DNA of 64,000 bases from Casuarius casuarius (Eukaryota; Chordata; Aves; Casuariiformes; Casuariidae): positions 3,221,988 to 3,285,987 of the forward strand of contig PTFA01000005.1 of the NCBI GenBank assembly GCA_003342895.1, given 5' to 3'. The notes beneath the pieces are model-generated. The model worked only from the letters and a program-made list of their open reading frames with translations, had not been told where the DNA came from and made no database searches. Shown here in pieces: positions 24,341-36,990 of this stretch. Every line of letters starts with the position of its first letter. The first letter of the stretch is position 1. A program made the translations under genes and the position numbers.

Positions 24341-27300
24341 ACTACCAGAAGAATTTTCAATTGGTCAGCAGAACAAAGAGTTAAATAAGAATCCAGAAAA
24401 TCTTGGTTCTTGAAGAAACGTCTCATTTCATTTACTCAGAAGAAAAATTATTCATGTTAAATATGCATCAGATCTTTATACAAATTTTAGTCATTTTTAT
24501 TGCTTTTTGGTTCTTTCTAGAAATATATTTTTATTTTAATAGGCATATACTTGTGTCTCTTGGTACTGAAATGAGAACCACTGGATTGCTATTTTTGAAA
24601 AAGTAGAAAGAGTAATGACATGAACTGCAGTAAGAGAAACAGCATTATAACACAGTGGAGGAGTCCCATAAAAAGAATACTCTAGTGAAGAGCAGACCAA
24701 CAGACAGCTATAATCTCAGGAGAAGCTGACTATTTTTCGCATTAGTGGTGGCTCTAAAGTCAATGTGCAGGCAGGAATGTTGGTACTTGCCTAGTTCAAC
24801 TCACATGGCAGGTTTCAAGGTTGNAAGAGGTAATTTCTAGACTTGGGTGGAAAATAGATCAGGAAATCCTGATAATGCATTATTTCTTTTGACCTAAATT
24901 GGAATGCAAATATGAAACATTTTCCCCCCAAGATTTTGATCTAGAAATGCTAACAAATTGCATCAAAAGAAATCAGCCTGACATTCCTGAAATTGGAATA
25001 CATNTTGCTGTAGTGCTAAGTACTAAGTAGTTATGGTAACACAGACCAAATTCCGGTTTTATGTAAACTTGTGCAACCCCACTTAAAATCAGTTTGTTGT
25101 GACTGATNGCAGAACTTGGCTGTTTAACAAATAACAAAAATTGTTGCATTTCATAATAACCAGGTGAATAACTTCAGGACTAAGTCATATTATTTGAAAA
25201 ATATTTCTTGATTGTATAAATGCTTTCTTTAGAGTAATTCATCACTATATAGCTTTTTGAGTATTGTGCATTGCATCTTAGATGTTGTTTTTGAGAAACC
25301 TGATGCTTGCTATAGGCAAAGTTTTCTCATCAAATAAATTCCCCATGGCGCACTGAGAGTCCTGTGGCTCCCACAAAGCACTGTACACTTTGTTTAAATA
25401 AAGAATACACTGAATTATGTAGCATACATTCTGGCATGGAAACCAAACCATTAAGAAAGAATGTAGGCCTACACTACAATTTGTATTATATAACACAGCA
25501 GTCGGCAATGGCAGTTTATTGTACAGTGCTTCAGAATGAAACATGCTAGGCCGCTTGGAAGAATATTGAACTTTACTTAAACTTAAGTATATTCTGTCTT
25601 GAGTACAACCTACAAAGTCTTTAATTTCAATGATTCCAGTTGTAAACTGAAATTTTTTCCTGCGGGAGAATTTTAATTCTGCAAAAGTTGCTTTTCTATT
25701 AGGAAATGAGCTAGCTATTCAGTGCACAAAAGACTTTTCAATTGACTGTTCCTCCCATATTGCAGGAGAAAATATGACCCTTTGTCTTAGATCTTAGTTG
25801 AGTTTCATCAGAAAGAAGGAATCATATAGCCAAGACTACTCTAAACTGCAATCAAACTCTGTCCTCCAACTGACCCAGGTATCAAAAGGCACCTCTCCGT
25901 ATGAACTGAAAAAAATCAAAGTCAGGCTGGTGTGATACAAGTCATGCAGGTGAGTTCAGAAACTAGCATGTAGTTACTATACTATTCTAATGGACTAAAA
26001 AATTCAGAAGTATATTATCTGCAAACTGATCTGCTTGATGAAAAATGTATACCAGTAAAAACAGAGGGAGACATAATATGAATTACTTTTAACTATAACC
26101 ATAAACCTCTGGGTGTTGTCTTAGGACTTTCTTAAAAGGAAATAAGCAACAGCTACTCCAAGTAATCAGAAAAATTTTGACTCCTGTGCGAAGAACCTAT
26201 TCAATTATCCGAGCTTGTAACAAGCACTGAGTCATCTGGCAAGGGGTGTAAGTCCCTGAGGAAAGTCATCTGCTGCAAGCAGACAGGAAATTTTTAAAAG
26301 GAAATTCGTTGATGATGCATTTCTAGATTGAGTAAGAAGGGAGGAGATCTGGCCTGGAATCAGTGAATGCTAAGGACAAAAAGGCAATTTGGGAAGGCAA
26401 AGACTGGGTGGGTGGGATGTTGAGGAAAGCTGAGGAAAGTAATTGCGTGCAGGTTTTGCTGTTTTTCCTTAGGTTTGTATAATTTCTTGATCTGTCTTTA
26501 GAGTTAAGCTTGTGTGTAGATACTTCTTTGTAGTCGCCATGAGTTCTTGCTCTATCACATTGTCCATGAGCAGTGAAACCAGACAGGTCACATTAAGTTG
26601 TGGATAGGTGTGTCAGGTACAGAATATTTATTGGGAATGGGAACTGAGAGCCCTGGATGTGAAGCATACCTTGCTGAGGAAGAACCAGCCCCAGTTGCAC
26701 TAGATGCACAAAAATCAAAGTTTGGGGTCAGCATTGTAGCTTATGCAGATGAAGCTTATCCAGGCTTCTGACAGTTGAATTAAAGTTTATTCATTCTGGT
26801 ATGAAGCTGTGGGAGTAGATGACATACGGAAGAGGAGACAGGAGATGGCAAACTATTAAAATCTGCAAATCATGCCATGTGTGCCTGTTCTGGGTTCAAA
26901 TACGTTAATATAAATTAATTATGAACTTGCCATCAAAATGAAAAGATGGATATTTATGGAAGGCATACAAAGTGGCATAACGTTAAGCAACTTGGCAGAA
27001 TTCTAAAAATAAAGCCGTTTGGGCTGAATAAGAGGAAAAATGGGGACAAAACATGCAGTATTCTATATCCAGCTTCCATGTTTTGAAGAGAACTTGACTG
27101 AGTTTGTTCTGTAGTGCTGCAAAATATTATGGGATGAAAAAGGTTGACCCATATGGAAATTTCTGTTGAAAAATCAAATTTGATCATGCTGCTTTTCTGA
27201 CAGCAGTGAGGTTTGATAACAATGCAAATCACAGACACATAGGAAAATACAGCTGAAAAGAACTCTCTGAGGTGATGCTCTTACTTTCCCAGCTATCTTT

Positions 27301-28679
27301 TGAACATATCTACCCTGGTTCTGTGCAGGCACTGACACTAGGGCCACAGGTCTATGATGGCAGGAGAATCCCATGAAAAGATGCTAATGGCATCTATCAG
27401 GATTCCCTCTAAAGAAACTTCTAAACAGTCCCACTCCCAAGAAGATATACTGAAACATTCCTGTCTTGCTTATAAGTCCAAATAAAATGTCTATCACCTG
27501 ATCCTAAGTTTTAGACTCTGAAAGAATCTAAGGAAACACAGAAACTAAACGGAAGCAAAACTTTCCTCTATATCTAGATTAAGTAAGCTGACATTGCACT
27601 GTATCAAGATACTAGTTAGATCTTTATACATAGTAATTTGATTTAAGCTTCAATAATAAGAAGAAAAATGATAAAGAGTCACTGTCTCTAAATTATGGAA
27701 TAAATTGCAAGGCCCAGTGGGGGTATAAAGAATCACTATTATGTACCTGAATAATTAAAAAAAAAAATTTAGATTGAAATAATTAATCCTAGGTGTCCTG
27801 TGAAGGGATATGAATACTAATGTCTTTCCTAGGCATTTATTATTTGAAGAATATTTTCTCTAAATCTACTAGAGAGTCAATCATGTAGAACAGTTCACTG
27901 TTATAGCTGAGGAAATGGATTTCTCTTCTAGTAATACTAATTTCTTACAGTACCTATCTGTCAAGATGGTCCTAGTAACTATCATTCCTTATCAGAATGG
28001 AATTTCTGATCTGAAAGATCAGTTTTCTAATANATCTTTGGGGCTGGCTGGGATGTCAGCTAGAAAGTAAGTTAAATAATGATGCTCACGACTGTACTTT
28101 GGTTTAGATATCTCAAGTTCCTTGGCATCATATTCACAAATGATGTGAAAAAAGACTGGGTCTGACATGGGAGCTCTGGTTTTTAGCTCACTCTACCATT
28201 TCTATTCCTTTCCACAGAGGATATCTACTTCCTTACTTTCTCATTTTCTTGTTGGTGCATGTTTCTATTGTTGTCTTGCCTCCAACCCTCCAACTTTAAG
28301 ATTTTCTTTTTTTGTGTGTGTTATTTGAGAGATACAGATTTTCTTTAAGGGAAAGATAATTTGCTTCTGTGTGTTTAATGGACTATTTGAAACAGTTGAC
28401 AATTTCTTTTAACACGATTTCTCATTTCTGACTATATAGCACTCAAAAACAGTCCTTCTAACTAAATAGCAGAAGAACAGCTGTACAATACCAGAACAAA
28501 GGTCCATATATCCTATCTGATAATTATATCTCTACTGCATCCAGTAGTAGATAGTAAAGAAAGAGAGATAAAAACAGGGAAATATTGGACTCATATTTTT
28601 TCCAAGATACTCTCCCAGTTTCCACCAATTTCTGATTTAGTGACTTTCTGATCTACAGATTGCATCTACATCATCTTGT
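24341..28679. other. AT-rich intergenic, no gene recognised
   Basis: One of the most AT-rich parts of the window. Frames are short (at most 94 codons) and unlike proteins. No repeat family is recognised with confidence. Confidence 0.5.
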
Positions 28680-29430
28680 CTAGGTGCCCTTGACAGACCT
28701 TTCTTCTATGAACTTATCTAGTTGCTTTCGGAATTTATTTATACTTTGGGCATCCAAACAAAACAGGATGATATGTCCTGCAGTGTAATCAGATGCTGTG
28801 TGCAGAAGTGCTTTCTTTCATTTGTCTTTGACCTGCTGCCCGAGGATTTCATTTAGTGCCCACTAGTTCTTGTCGCATGAAAAATAATGAATAATCATTC
28901 CCTCATTGACTGCTCCATGTGATTTATGATTTTCTAGACCTCTATTATGCCTTCAGTCATCTCTTTTCCAAACTGAGGAACCCAAATCTCTTTACTGTCT
29001 CCTCCAGTGGAAATACTTCTGACTGTTCTGATCCTCCTTCTCTGTATATTTTCTGGTTGTAAAATATCCTTTCTGAAGTGAATTGACGGCAACATCACAC
29101 AAGATTGGGTACACCATAGCTTTATAGAGCATCAAGTGATAGTTCCTTTCCTGGCCTTTTTGATGGTCAGGGAGCAGGAAGCTTCAGCTTTCAAAGAAGT
29201 ACTTAAAATTACATACAAAAACTCTTTTCTTGGTGATAAAAGCCAACATGAGAGCCTATTACTGTGAACATATAGTTACTGTCACTCTTCCTCATGTGCA
29301 CTGCTTTGTGTTTATCAGTGCTGAATTTCTCCTACCACTTTGTTAGCCCCTCAGTACTGGGAGATCCTTCTGTAACTCCTGTCTGGCAATTGCAGTTCCA
29401 TCTCTCTAAAGCACTGTCCCTTCTGAGAAA
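28680..29430 (-). repeat. Ancient CR1/L3-type LINE fragment
   Basis: The reverse complement follows the 3' portion of a divergent CR1-type LINE common in sauropsids: 'tttggaaaagagatgactga', then '(a)taatagaggtctagaaaat', 'gacaagaactagtgggcac', 'gggcagcaggtcaaagac' and 'aactagataagttcatagaa', in the right order across about 29000 down to 28690. The part toward 29430 ('gtttatcagtgctgaatttc', 'gagatccttctgtaactcct' on the + strand) matches text I associate with the same broad class, with less certainty. The copy is truncated, carries many differences and has no usable frame. Confidence 0.72.
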
Positions 29431-31932
29431 AACTGAACAAAAATTATAGAGAGTTTTATATCAGATTGTACAAAAGGTCACTTCTTGTGCTTGTTTCCAG
29501 TTCTTAAACAGCCAGGAATAAAAGAAACAAACAAAATACAAAATATTTTTTCAACTTGTTTCATCTCCCAGTTTATCAGGCAAACCATTTCCTTCAGTTA
29601 TAAGCTGAAGGCAGAGACCACAAGCAGGTTTCCTTATTGTGCAGTCTCCATCAGTAAAATTTTCAAGAACAGGCCAGACAAAAAGCTGTAAAGAATGGCA
29701 GAACAACTCCTGTCCTGGGCAAATAAAATTCATGTCTGTATGAGATTTCCTCTAAAGTGATGATTGTAGAATAGCCATAGACTTGGGATCGATACACTCA
29801 CAATGAGACCTTGCTGGGTTTGGCACATTTCATTATACTGAGTGAAAAATAGTTGGCCTCACTGGCTTATCATTCTTTCATATGTGTTTTTAAGGATGGA
29901 GCATACATCACAGGTATGTGATATATGTATCAGCGTCACGTCAGTATGTAACAGCTGAACACAGCAGTGATGACAGTATTATTTAGATTACTTATATATA
30001 GAAATGCTTTGAAATTTCACTTTATTAACAGGTCAGATGATAACCTTAATGAAGCAGATGCTCTCATACTGCACATACCCTTACAGCCTGAGGAAAGCCG
30101 CGAGTGTAAAGGGAACAGAGAGAGAACAAAAAGAAGAGGAATGTACAGAGCAGTGCTACATAGCGTCAGAGGGGGATTTAAGAAAAATAAAACTGCTCAA
30201 AGNCCAAATAAGCAGATTTTTTTGTCTCCCAGGGAACAGGCTGAAGTCGTTCGGGAACAGCTGACATATAAACCCACAAGGAAGAGTAAAGAGCAGAAAT
30301 GTAAAGAACTAAGGCCTGTGGCAAATAATTCTTCTAACGGCTGTGAGGTGTCCCTGCCTGTTTCTCACTGTTGTTAAGAAAAGTCTGCAAAAATGACGCA
30401 GTGGGAAGCATAGAAACACATCTGGAATTTCCTATCATAAGCTCATAAGAATCCTACCTTCTTCATTTGAAAGAATAAGCACTGACACCAGGAGGTTTAC
30501 AATTCTGCTGTCCCTCTGCATGGGCATGGAGCTGTTTTAATGGTCTTAGATGGTGAGATGTCATGTTGGCTCATGTAACAGGTAAATGTGACTTTCATGT
30601 ATATAAGCAGGTCTGCAAAATTCAGCATTAAGTAATGTTTAGAGAAGTGCTGTTTTGTTTCAGATATAATTCTTAACTCAAGGACTATAGGCCATTAATA
30701 CGGAGTCATTCAGTGAAATCATCAGGTCTGCATGATGAGGAGAAAATGAAACAGAAGACAAGAGACCTTTAGAAGCTTTTTCTAAGTTCATACTGTCAGA
30801 CAGTACTTCACATTCCTAAGATTTAAGTACTTAGTTGTGTAGAGATTAACTCCAGCCAGAGAAAGCAGTTTAGTCATGCTGAAGTAATCTTGAATTGCAA
30901 CAGTCTGTCAGGTTTGGGTGGGTGGGTGTTTGGTGCACAGGGCTTCAGGGGCAGCGCCAGCTTGCTGAGTCCCAGCAGGCTGCTCCTCCTTCCCTGGCCC
31001 TGCTCCCCTGCGCCAGCTGGGCAGCTTGTGATGCTCTGCACCACGTGGGATCAGGGAAGTGATCCACTGGGGAATTTGGGCGACCCGTGATATTTTTTGC
31101 TTTTCTCTTTAAGCAGATCACTGGTTAAAAAGGAAATCAAGAGTCTTAGAGCAGCTAGTGTGATCTCTGCCTACTTTTATTACATCCAGTCAGTACAACC
31201 ACAGCTGATTAATAGCAACAGTTTAAGAGAAATTTCGCTTAATAGGGGGGTTTCTTTTCCCCTTAGGGCGCAAATAACTTTGCAGTATGTAATGTCATTT
31301 TTCAACATTAGGTTTCATCTACCAGGCTGGCTATAATATGCCTCTCTCTCCAATTTTTTAATGTTTAGGCACCTAAGTTAAGTTTTCTCTTGACATTTTT
31401 ATTCAATTCTCTCTATCAAAATAGAGTCTGGAGTGCATGAAGCCCCAGACTGAGGTGAAAGCAGTGTACTGGAGAAGGCTGTTGGATGGTAGCTGTCAAA
31501 CTGTTTGTCTCCTGTGAGAGTGGTAACAGCAATGTACTTTTGGACACATTTCCTGAAGGGCCTTTTTCTGCTTGGTCATATCCCAAGACATTGGTGACAA
31601 GGATCAGAGTGGCAGGTTGCCATCTCTGAATATTATAACAGGCAGGCTAATCCTTTCTACCCTCAGTTCTGCCTCTGCTCCCCTGATACCTCTAGTTTAC
31701 CCCTTCTCAGCCAGAGATGTCTCACTTTTTTCCCATACATTTCTTTATTTTCTTTTTCTTTTCTGCATATTGCCATATTGACAAAGTCATCCTTCCACCA
31801 TTCTCTTACTCCCTTTTTTCCTGGTTCTCATTTGTCATGGGTGGAAAAGGAACACTAGACAACATGACACTGCCAAGATCAACTTACTAAGTCAGCCAAA
31901 CGAGGGATAGGCTGCATTAGGAAAGGCTGCGT

Positions 31933-31934
<2 letters not shown>
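29431..31934. other. Intergenic, no gene recognised
   Basis: Contains a 136-codon frame at 29967-30377 (+) interrupted by one N and rich in charged residues. It has no domain I can name, no splice context and an AT-driven composition, so I do not call it a gene. A GC-richer patch lies at about 30900-31085. Confidence 0.45.

Positions 31935-31983
<49 letters not shown>
31935..31983 (+). repeat. (AC)n microsatellite, about 24 units
   Basis: A perfect uninterrupted AC dinucleotide run immediately preceded by 'gtgt', so it begins with a small gtgtacac palindrome. It is the longest simple repeat in the window. Pure runs of this length are usually length-polymorphic and can adopt Z-DNA. The minus-strand frame at 31879-32145 reads through it as an alternating Cys-Val tract and is an artefact. 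Confidence 0.98.
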
Positions 31984-31987
<4 letters not shown>

Positions 31988-34900
31988 TGGGTCAGCCCAG
32001 TCGAGCCCAGGGCAGATGCTCGCTCAGTCCAACCTGTCTCAGCATCAGGCTCGTGCTGCAGTTCAGCACCAACACGCTGGTTCCACCTCAAGCAATCTGC
32101 TTCTATGTAGTGTTGGACGTCTCCATAACGATGTCTGCCCCCCACCTCTTCCCAGTCTCTATTATCCTATAACACTGGGAGGTTTAGAGCCAGAGGATGA
32201 CACAGGCCACCAGTCAAACCAGTCCACGATGATACCACCTTCCCAGCAGTTTCAGGTATTGTTCTCCTCTATTTGTCAATGCATGGCCTATCCCATGGCT
32301 CACGGTAGTTACTCAACCCTTGACCAAGGCAAGATCATGGTGATCCTATGACATCATTATAAAAATACACAGATCTGTGTTTAAATCATGTTTTGTATTT
32401 GCTTAACAACAAACCTTAACAGCTTGGCGTATGAAAGATATTGTAAAAGAGAATGGAAAAAAAAATTCTGCTCGCCCTCTTCTTTGGATAACCCTGCAGC
32501 ATGTGTGTGAGTGCATGTCTGTTCAAGCTTTCCTTGAATTGGAGTCAAAGGATGCCAGCTAACTGTCATGCCAGGTCAGCCAAGTGATATGTCTCTTCTG
32601 ACCATTCCTACTAGGAATCTCAAAACAAGTCCCTCATGCTGCTAATTCATTTTCAAAACATGTTTCTACTCTGACAGATCCCTTGCAGAGAGAATCTGTG
32701 ACAAGTTTGCAAATCAACCTTCCCTTCTGCATCTAACATCAGTGAGTTGCCAAATCTCTTAAAATGTAGCAGCTGCCATTTTCTCACTGCATTAAGGAGA
32801 GGTAATTCACTTAAAGAAAACTAGAGGGGAGAGGGACTTAATATTTGGGTTTCTCCTGTTATCTGGGTTGTATTGCTATCATGCTTGTATTGTTTTCTCC
32901 ATTGTAGCCAATTTCTTCTTTGAAGGATGTTTCATACTTATTCAGTTGCTTGTGAACAAAGGCTTTGAATGATTGGCAGCAGGCAGCAGAGCAGCTGGAA
33001 GTCGGGCAGAAGGAAGAGAGTGATCAGGTGCCCACATTTATTTTCCCCTGGTTATATGTTACACTCCAAAACACCATCTTTCTTTAAGGGAAGGTTGTGT
33101 CTCCAGCTTTGTGTTTGCAGAGATTGTTCCATTCATATTATGTAAATAAATGAGAAGACGATAGCTGCCTGAGTTTTCAGACAGCCTGAAAAACAGAAAG
33201 ATTCATGAACTGTCCTATTCATCATAAAAGGAATAATAAACTGTAATCATTAAACATCAGAGTTAAATAATATAAAGATCTGTTATCTCTGCTCATCAAA
33301 GCAGGCAAAAAAGAGCTGTGATCAGATACAATGTTGATAGATGTTCTGCAGAACCGCACAGTCTGTTATCAGAACTGTAGTATGATATTTGTGTGGACTT
33401 TTGGTTGTGACTGGGTTTTCAGAAGATATTATCACTCATCTTTATTCAATGTGGGACATAGCAAATAGTTATTTTGCACGCTGTCCTGTACAGCTATTTC
33501 TGATCTGACATGACTATTTGGGGACTTGCAAAGAACTGAGCTAGGTATAACTCAGGGTATAGCAACCCTTCTTGTCAGGCCCCTTCCAAGAGCAGAATTA
33601 CACTGTCTCTGCCATTTTCTCCTATACATGCCACATTTACATTTGCCATTCACAAGATGTCTCTGAAGCTTTTCAACGTAGAAGCTCCTGGAGCTCATGG
33701 GGGAAGTGGTAGCAGACAGATGGGTAACTTGCATCAAAGGAATTACCATCTGTTATTTCGGTTTCCAATTTTGTGCAAGGCTGGCATGGAGTTGATTGTT
33801 TCCCCTAGTCTCCCTTGATCCTTTGCTGCCCAGTTGGGCAAACAAAGGTAGGCAAATAGCAGCATCTCTTGCCTTTTCCCCTCTTTATAACAGGAACTCC
33901 CACAAGCAGCTGTAACATTTGGCACCCAAAGGTGATTATGCCCACACTTCACTGACTCCCCATGCCAAGCTTCATCTGCTGCACTTTCAGAAACTCCTAA
34001 TCATCCAAGAAAAAATGTAAAAATCTCAGCAGACAAACTCGCAGAAACTGCAAATTAACTTTAGCCCCCTCTGAGGAGATATTACATGTCAGGAGGGGCT
34101 CTGGCACCATGGTATTGTTTTACTCTACTCTTACACCATATTATTACTTCCCAGCTACATACATATAGATAGCTATTGTTAAACTATAACACAGTATCTT
34201 TCCACATCTGCTTGTTGATGAGACTTGCTCTAGAAATAAAAATGATTCACCCCAAATCCTTACCATGTCTCCTACCAGGACAGTGCTAAGAATTCAGCCA
34301 TGTTTTCTGCTCTGTAAGGTCAATATTGATAACTGCTGCATTCTTATTATGTCTTGCTAATTTGCAGCAGGTTTTGTTACAGTCCATCTCTCTTGGGCCT
34401 CAAAAGCTTATTCAAGAAAGTCAGGATCTGTTAAAAAAAAAAAAAAAGCTCTAGGTTGTAAGGAAAAGCTGGAATCAGATACCAGTTAGTTTTGACCTGG
34501 ATCAGAAAGCAGGGAGCAAATGAAAGTAGCCTAAAATATTGCACCCCCTCCCCCAACAAACCAAAAACAGAAAGAAAAATCCTTAGTATCGAGTTTCATC
34601 ATTTCCAAATGGTCAGACTTGACAATACAGAACACATGTGAAATAACTTTATGTAATATACATTTCAGCCATTCCAGTCCTTTTCTGTGTGTTGAATAAT
34701 GCAATTATTAGGAGAAAAAGAGTTTTTATAATATAATTGCAGTTATTGCGGGGAAAAAAGGTTCTAGAGAGATTTTTAAGTAGTTATGCCTGTGATACCC
34801 TGCTATATGACAGATCAGCCTGACGTATGACAGATCAATCATTTGGTCCAAGACCTGCAAAGTGTGAGTGGGAATATCATCTCCAGTTCATAGCTAGGTC

Positions 34901-35639
34901 TTAATTTCCTAACTGTGCTTGACTTCTCTGTTACCCAAGGAAAAAAAATGTAGCTTTAATCCAGATGCCTTCTTTGTAAGCCTTCATTTTAGTGTTTAAA
35001 TATACACCACATGTTCTGTATTAGGTGTTTTGACAAGTACCTAATAAAACCCAAGTTTACAGGATGGTGTCATAAATCTGGCACCTTTCCCAAATTCTAC
35101 ACTTACTTAATGTAAATATAACATAATTTTCTTGGTGCTGTGCATTCTGCATCCATTGTAATGTGTGTTTAGCAGCTGCATTTGAGAGAAGTCCACTGTC
35201 AACCCATTCCTGAGAGCTCAAATATTATCTCTCTCTACATCTCTCTACAAAATCAGTTAAAATGTGTGCCTTCTTTAGTATCTGAATCATTTTTTCCTAA
35301 TATTATCGACACAGCATTCTAATTAGATTCCCCATAAAAATTTCAGTTTCTCTCCCAGCCGTCATTGTCTGTGAATGTTTTTAGACACTGATGCTCGACG
35401 AGGATTGTAAAGCAAATGTTAACTCCTGTAGAAATCAGTGCTTTTTTGAGCTGTATTTTATAGGTGCACTGCAGCTTTCAGTTTCAAGAAAAGGCACAGT
35501 GCTACATACGAGTCTGTTCCCCTTCCCACACTAATCACTCGCGAGGAGAAAAATCAGTTAAAACGGGATCACAAGCTGTAGTTTGCTTCTTTTTCCAGAG
35601 CCAGCTTCCACTGGGGTCTACGCAAGGTCTACGCAATCA
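31984..35639. other. Intergenic, no gene recognised
   Basis: AT-rich noncoding sequence. An A15 run lies at 34433-34447, with no recognisable element directly upstream to make it a SINE or retrocopy tail. A 20-base unit is partly duplicated in tandem at 34806-34840, and an 11-base unit is perfectly duplicated at 35615-35636. Confidence 0.5.
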
Positions 35640-36430
35640 CCTGATTTTGCCAGCTGCTTTTGCGGTGGTAGGAGGGTGCCCGGGAGGCGAGCGGCCCTGC
35701 GCGACCACTTGCTCCATAGGCCCTGGTGAGGCTTCACGTCATAAAAGGGAAAAAGGAGACGCGGGGAATTACGTACAGCCTCAATTACCTTCCCAGAAAG
35801 AGACTAAGGGTGATTTAAAAAGTGACGCGCACGTGCCTAGAAAAGAGTGAGCTGGGTTTAGGAAGTGCCAGCGCGGAGCTGCCAAGGAGAGGCGGCCCAG
35901 GCCAGCCCCTTCCCTTGCCTCCGGGGAGAGCAGCTGGCCCAGCGGGTGCCACCGCCAGTGCTGCTGCTCCAGGAGGCCACTGCTGCGGCCATCGGCTCGG
36001 CCCAGTGGCCACCAGCTCAGCCCCGGCCCCACGAGGGAGGAGGCCAGGCACTGAGGGCCGCGGTGGCTGCCCGGGGATGGGGCCTCTGTGTGCAGTCCCC
36101 GCCCAGGTGCAGGGCCTGGTGGGGGGTCGAGGCATGGCCGGGGCCTGGCCCCCTTCAGGAGTTTCTCTTCTGGCTTTCAGGAGGCCGTCGGCAGCGTAAG
36201 CCGGTGTCCCGGGCCTAAGGGAGGGGAGCGGCCTGTGCCCTGCATGGAGGCAGCGGCCATGACGGAGCAAGGAGAGCTGGTGGCTGTGGGCCACCGCCAG
36301 GCCCCAGCCGGCATGCGTGTTTCGGGGCGTTTCTGCCAAAAAACCCCCTCGGCTGTGGCAACCGCGGAAAATCAAGGCGCTGTTGTCGCGCCAGCATTGC
36401 GGTAAAGGTGGCGAGCCTGAGCTGCAGAGC
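35640..36430. promoter_or_regulatory. Second CpG-rich island with promoter-like motifs
   Basis: An abrupt GC- and CpG-rich block in AT-rich surroundings; the row 36361-36420 alone holds seven CpGs and 36301-36360 holds five. At its left side a CRE-like tcacgtca (about 35734-35741) runs directly into a TATA-like ataaaag (35741-35747), and an E-box CACGTG lies at 35830-35835. A plausible splice acceptor (ctcttctggctttcag, ending 36180) and a GTAAAG donor-like site (about 36402) also occur. Both strands are open for 105-186 codons, as expected where stop codons are rare, and the proteins look low-complexity (Ala/Gly/Pro/Arg), so I call no CDS. It lies about 6.3-7 kb upstream of the BICD1 start codon. 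It may be an alternative BICD1 promoter, a promoter of a noncoding RNA, or simply a GC-rich island. Confidence 0.5.
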
Positions 36431-36794
36431 CACTCGTGGAGCTGTTAGGATGGGTCCCTAGGAGAGTTACACAGGCAACGTGGGAGATACCTGAGCCATG
36501 CTTTTCAGCAGGGGAGAAGCCTTCTGCTGGAGAGACTACGTTCAGCCCAGCAGGCCAAAAAATGAGAGACTTCAGAAAAGACCATCAGGAATTATGACAG
36601 ATTTACCAGGGCAGTTTGAGGGGTCTGAGGAAAAGGTGGAGATTTGCTTCATGCAGAACAAGGCAGCTATAAGCTGTAGGGGAACAGCCTTCACGCATTT
36701 GAAAGACTGCTGTGAAGGGCACGGTGTTTACCAAAGAATTCAAACAGATCATCCCAATATGTAGTGAAAAAAAGTTAAAAGTCTACATTAGAAA
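36431..36794. other. Short unassigned stretch between CpG island and CR1
   Basis: Contains an 88-codon frame (36498-36764, +) without a recognisable domain. It may be a poorly conserved upstream part of the adjacent CR1, since it is purine-rich and directly abuts it, but the match is not good enough to extend that element. Confidence 0.35.
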
Positions 36795-36990
36795 AGTTTC
36801 CATTTGTGATGCTGGTGAAATACTGGAGTAGGCTTTGTAGGGATATTACAGTAGCTCTGTCACTGAGAGTTTTAAGAAGATATTAGGTAAATCTCTACCA
36901 CGAATGGTCTAGATAGATTTCATCCCCACCTGCACGTGGGACTGGACTAGACGACCCTCAAAGACACCTTCTAGTCCTCCATTTCTCTGA
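36795..36990 (+). repeat. CR1 LINE 3' end fragment
   Basis: Follows the terminal 200 bases of CR1: a 'gaaatactggagtaggcttt' block, 'gagagttttaagaagatatta', 'actggactagacgaccctcaa' and the terminal 'ccttctagtcctccatttct', corresponding to the family's 'gaggtcccttccagccct' end. It is 5'-truncated, as most CR1 insertions are. It is in the same orientation as BICD1 and lies next to the upstream CpG island. Confidence 0.75.

Noticed and set aside
34433..34447. A15 run as the tail of a retrocopy or SINE
   Set aside because: No recognisable source sequence directly upstream and no flanking duplication seen.
35815..36405. Overlapping frames of 105-186 codons on both strands in the upstream CpG island
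   Set aside because: Openness on both strands at once reflects CpG-rich composition. The proteins are Ala/Gly/Pro/Arg-rich with no domain. Kept only as a regulatory candidate.
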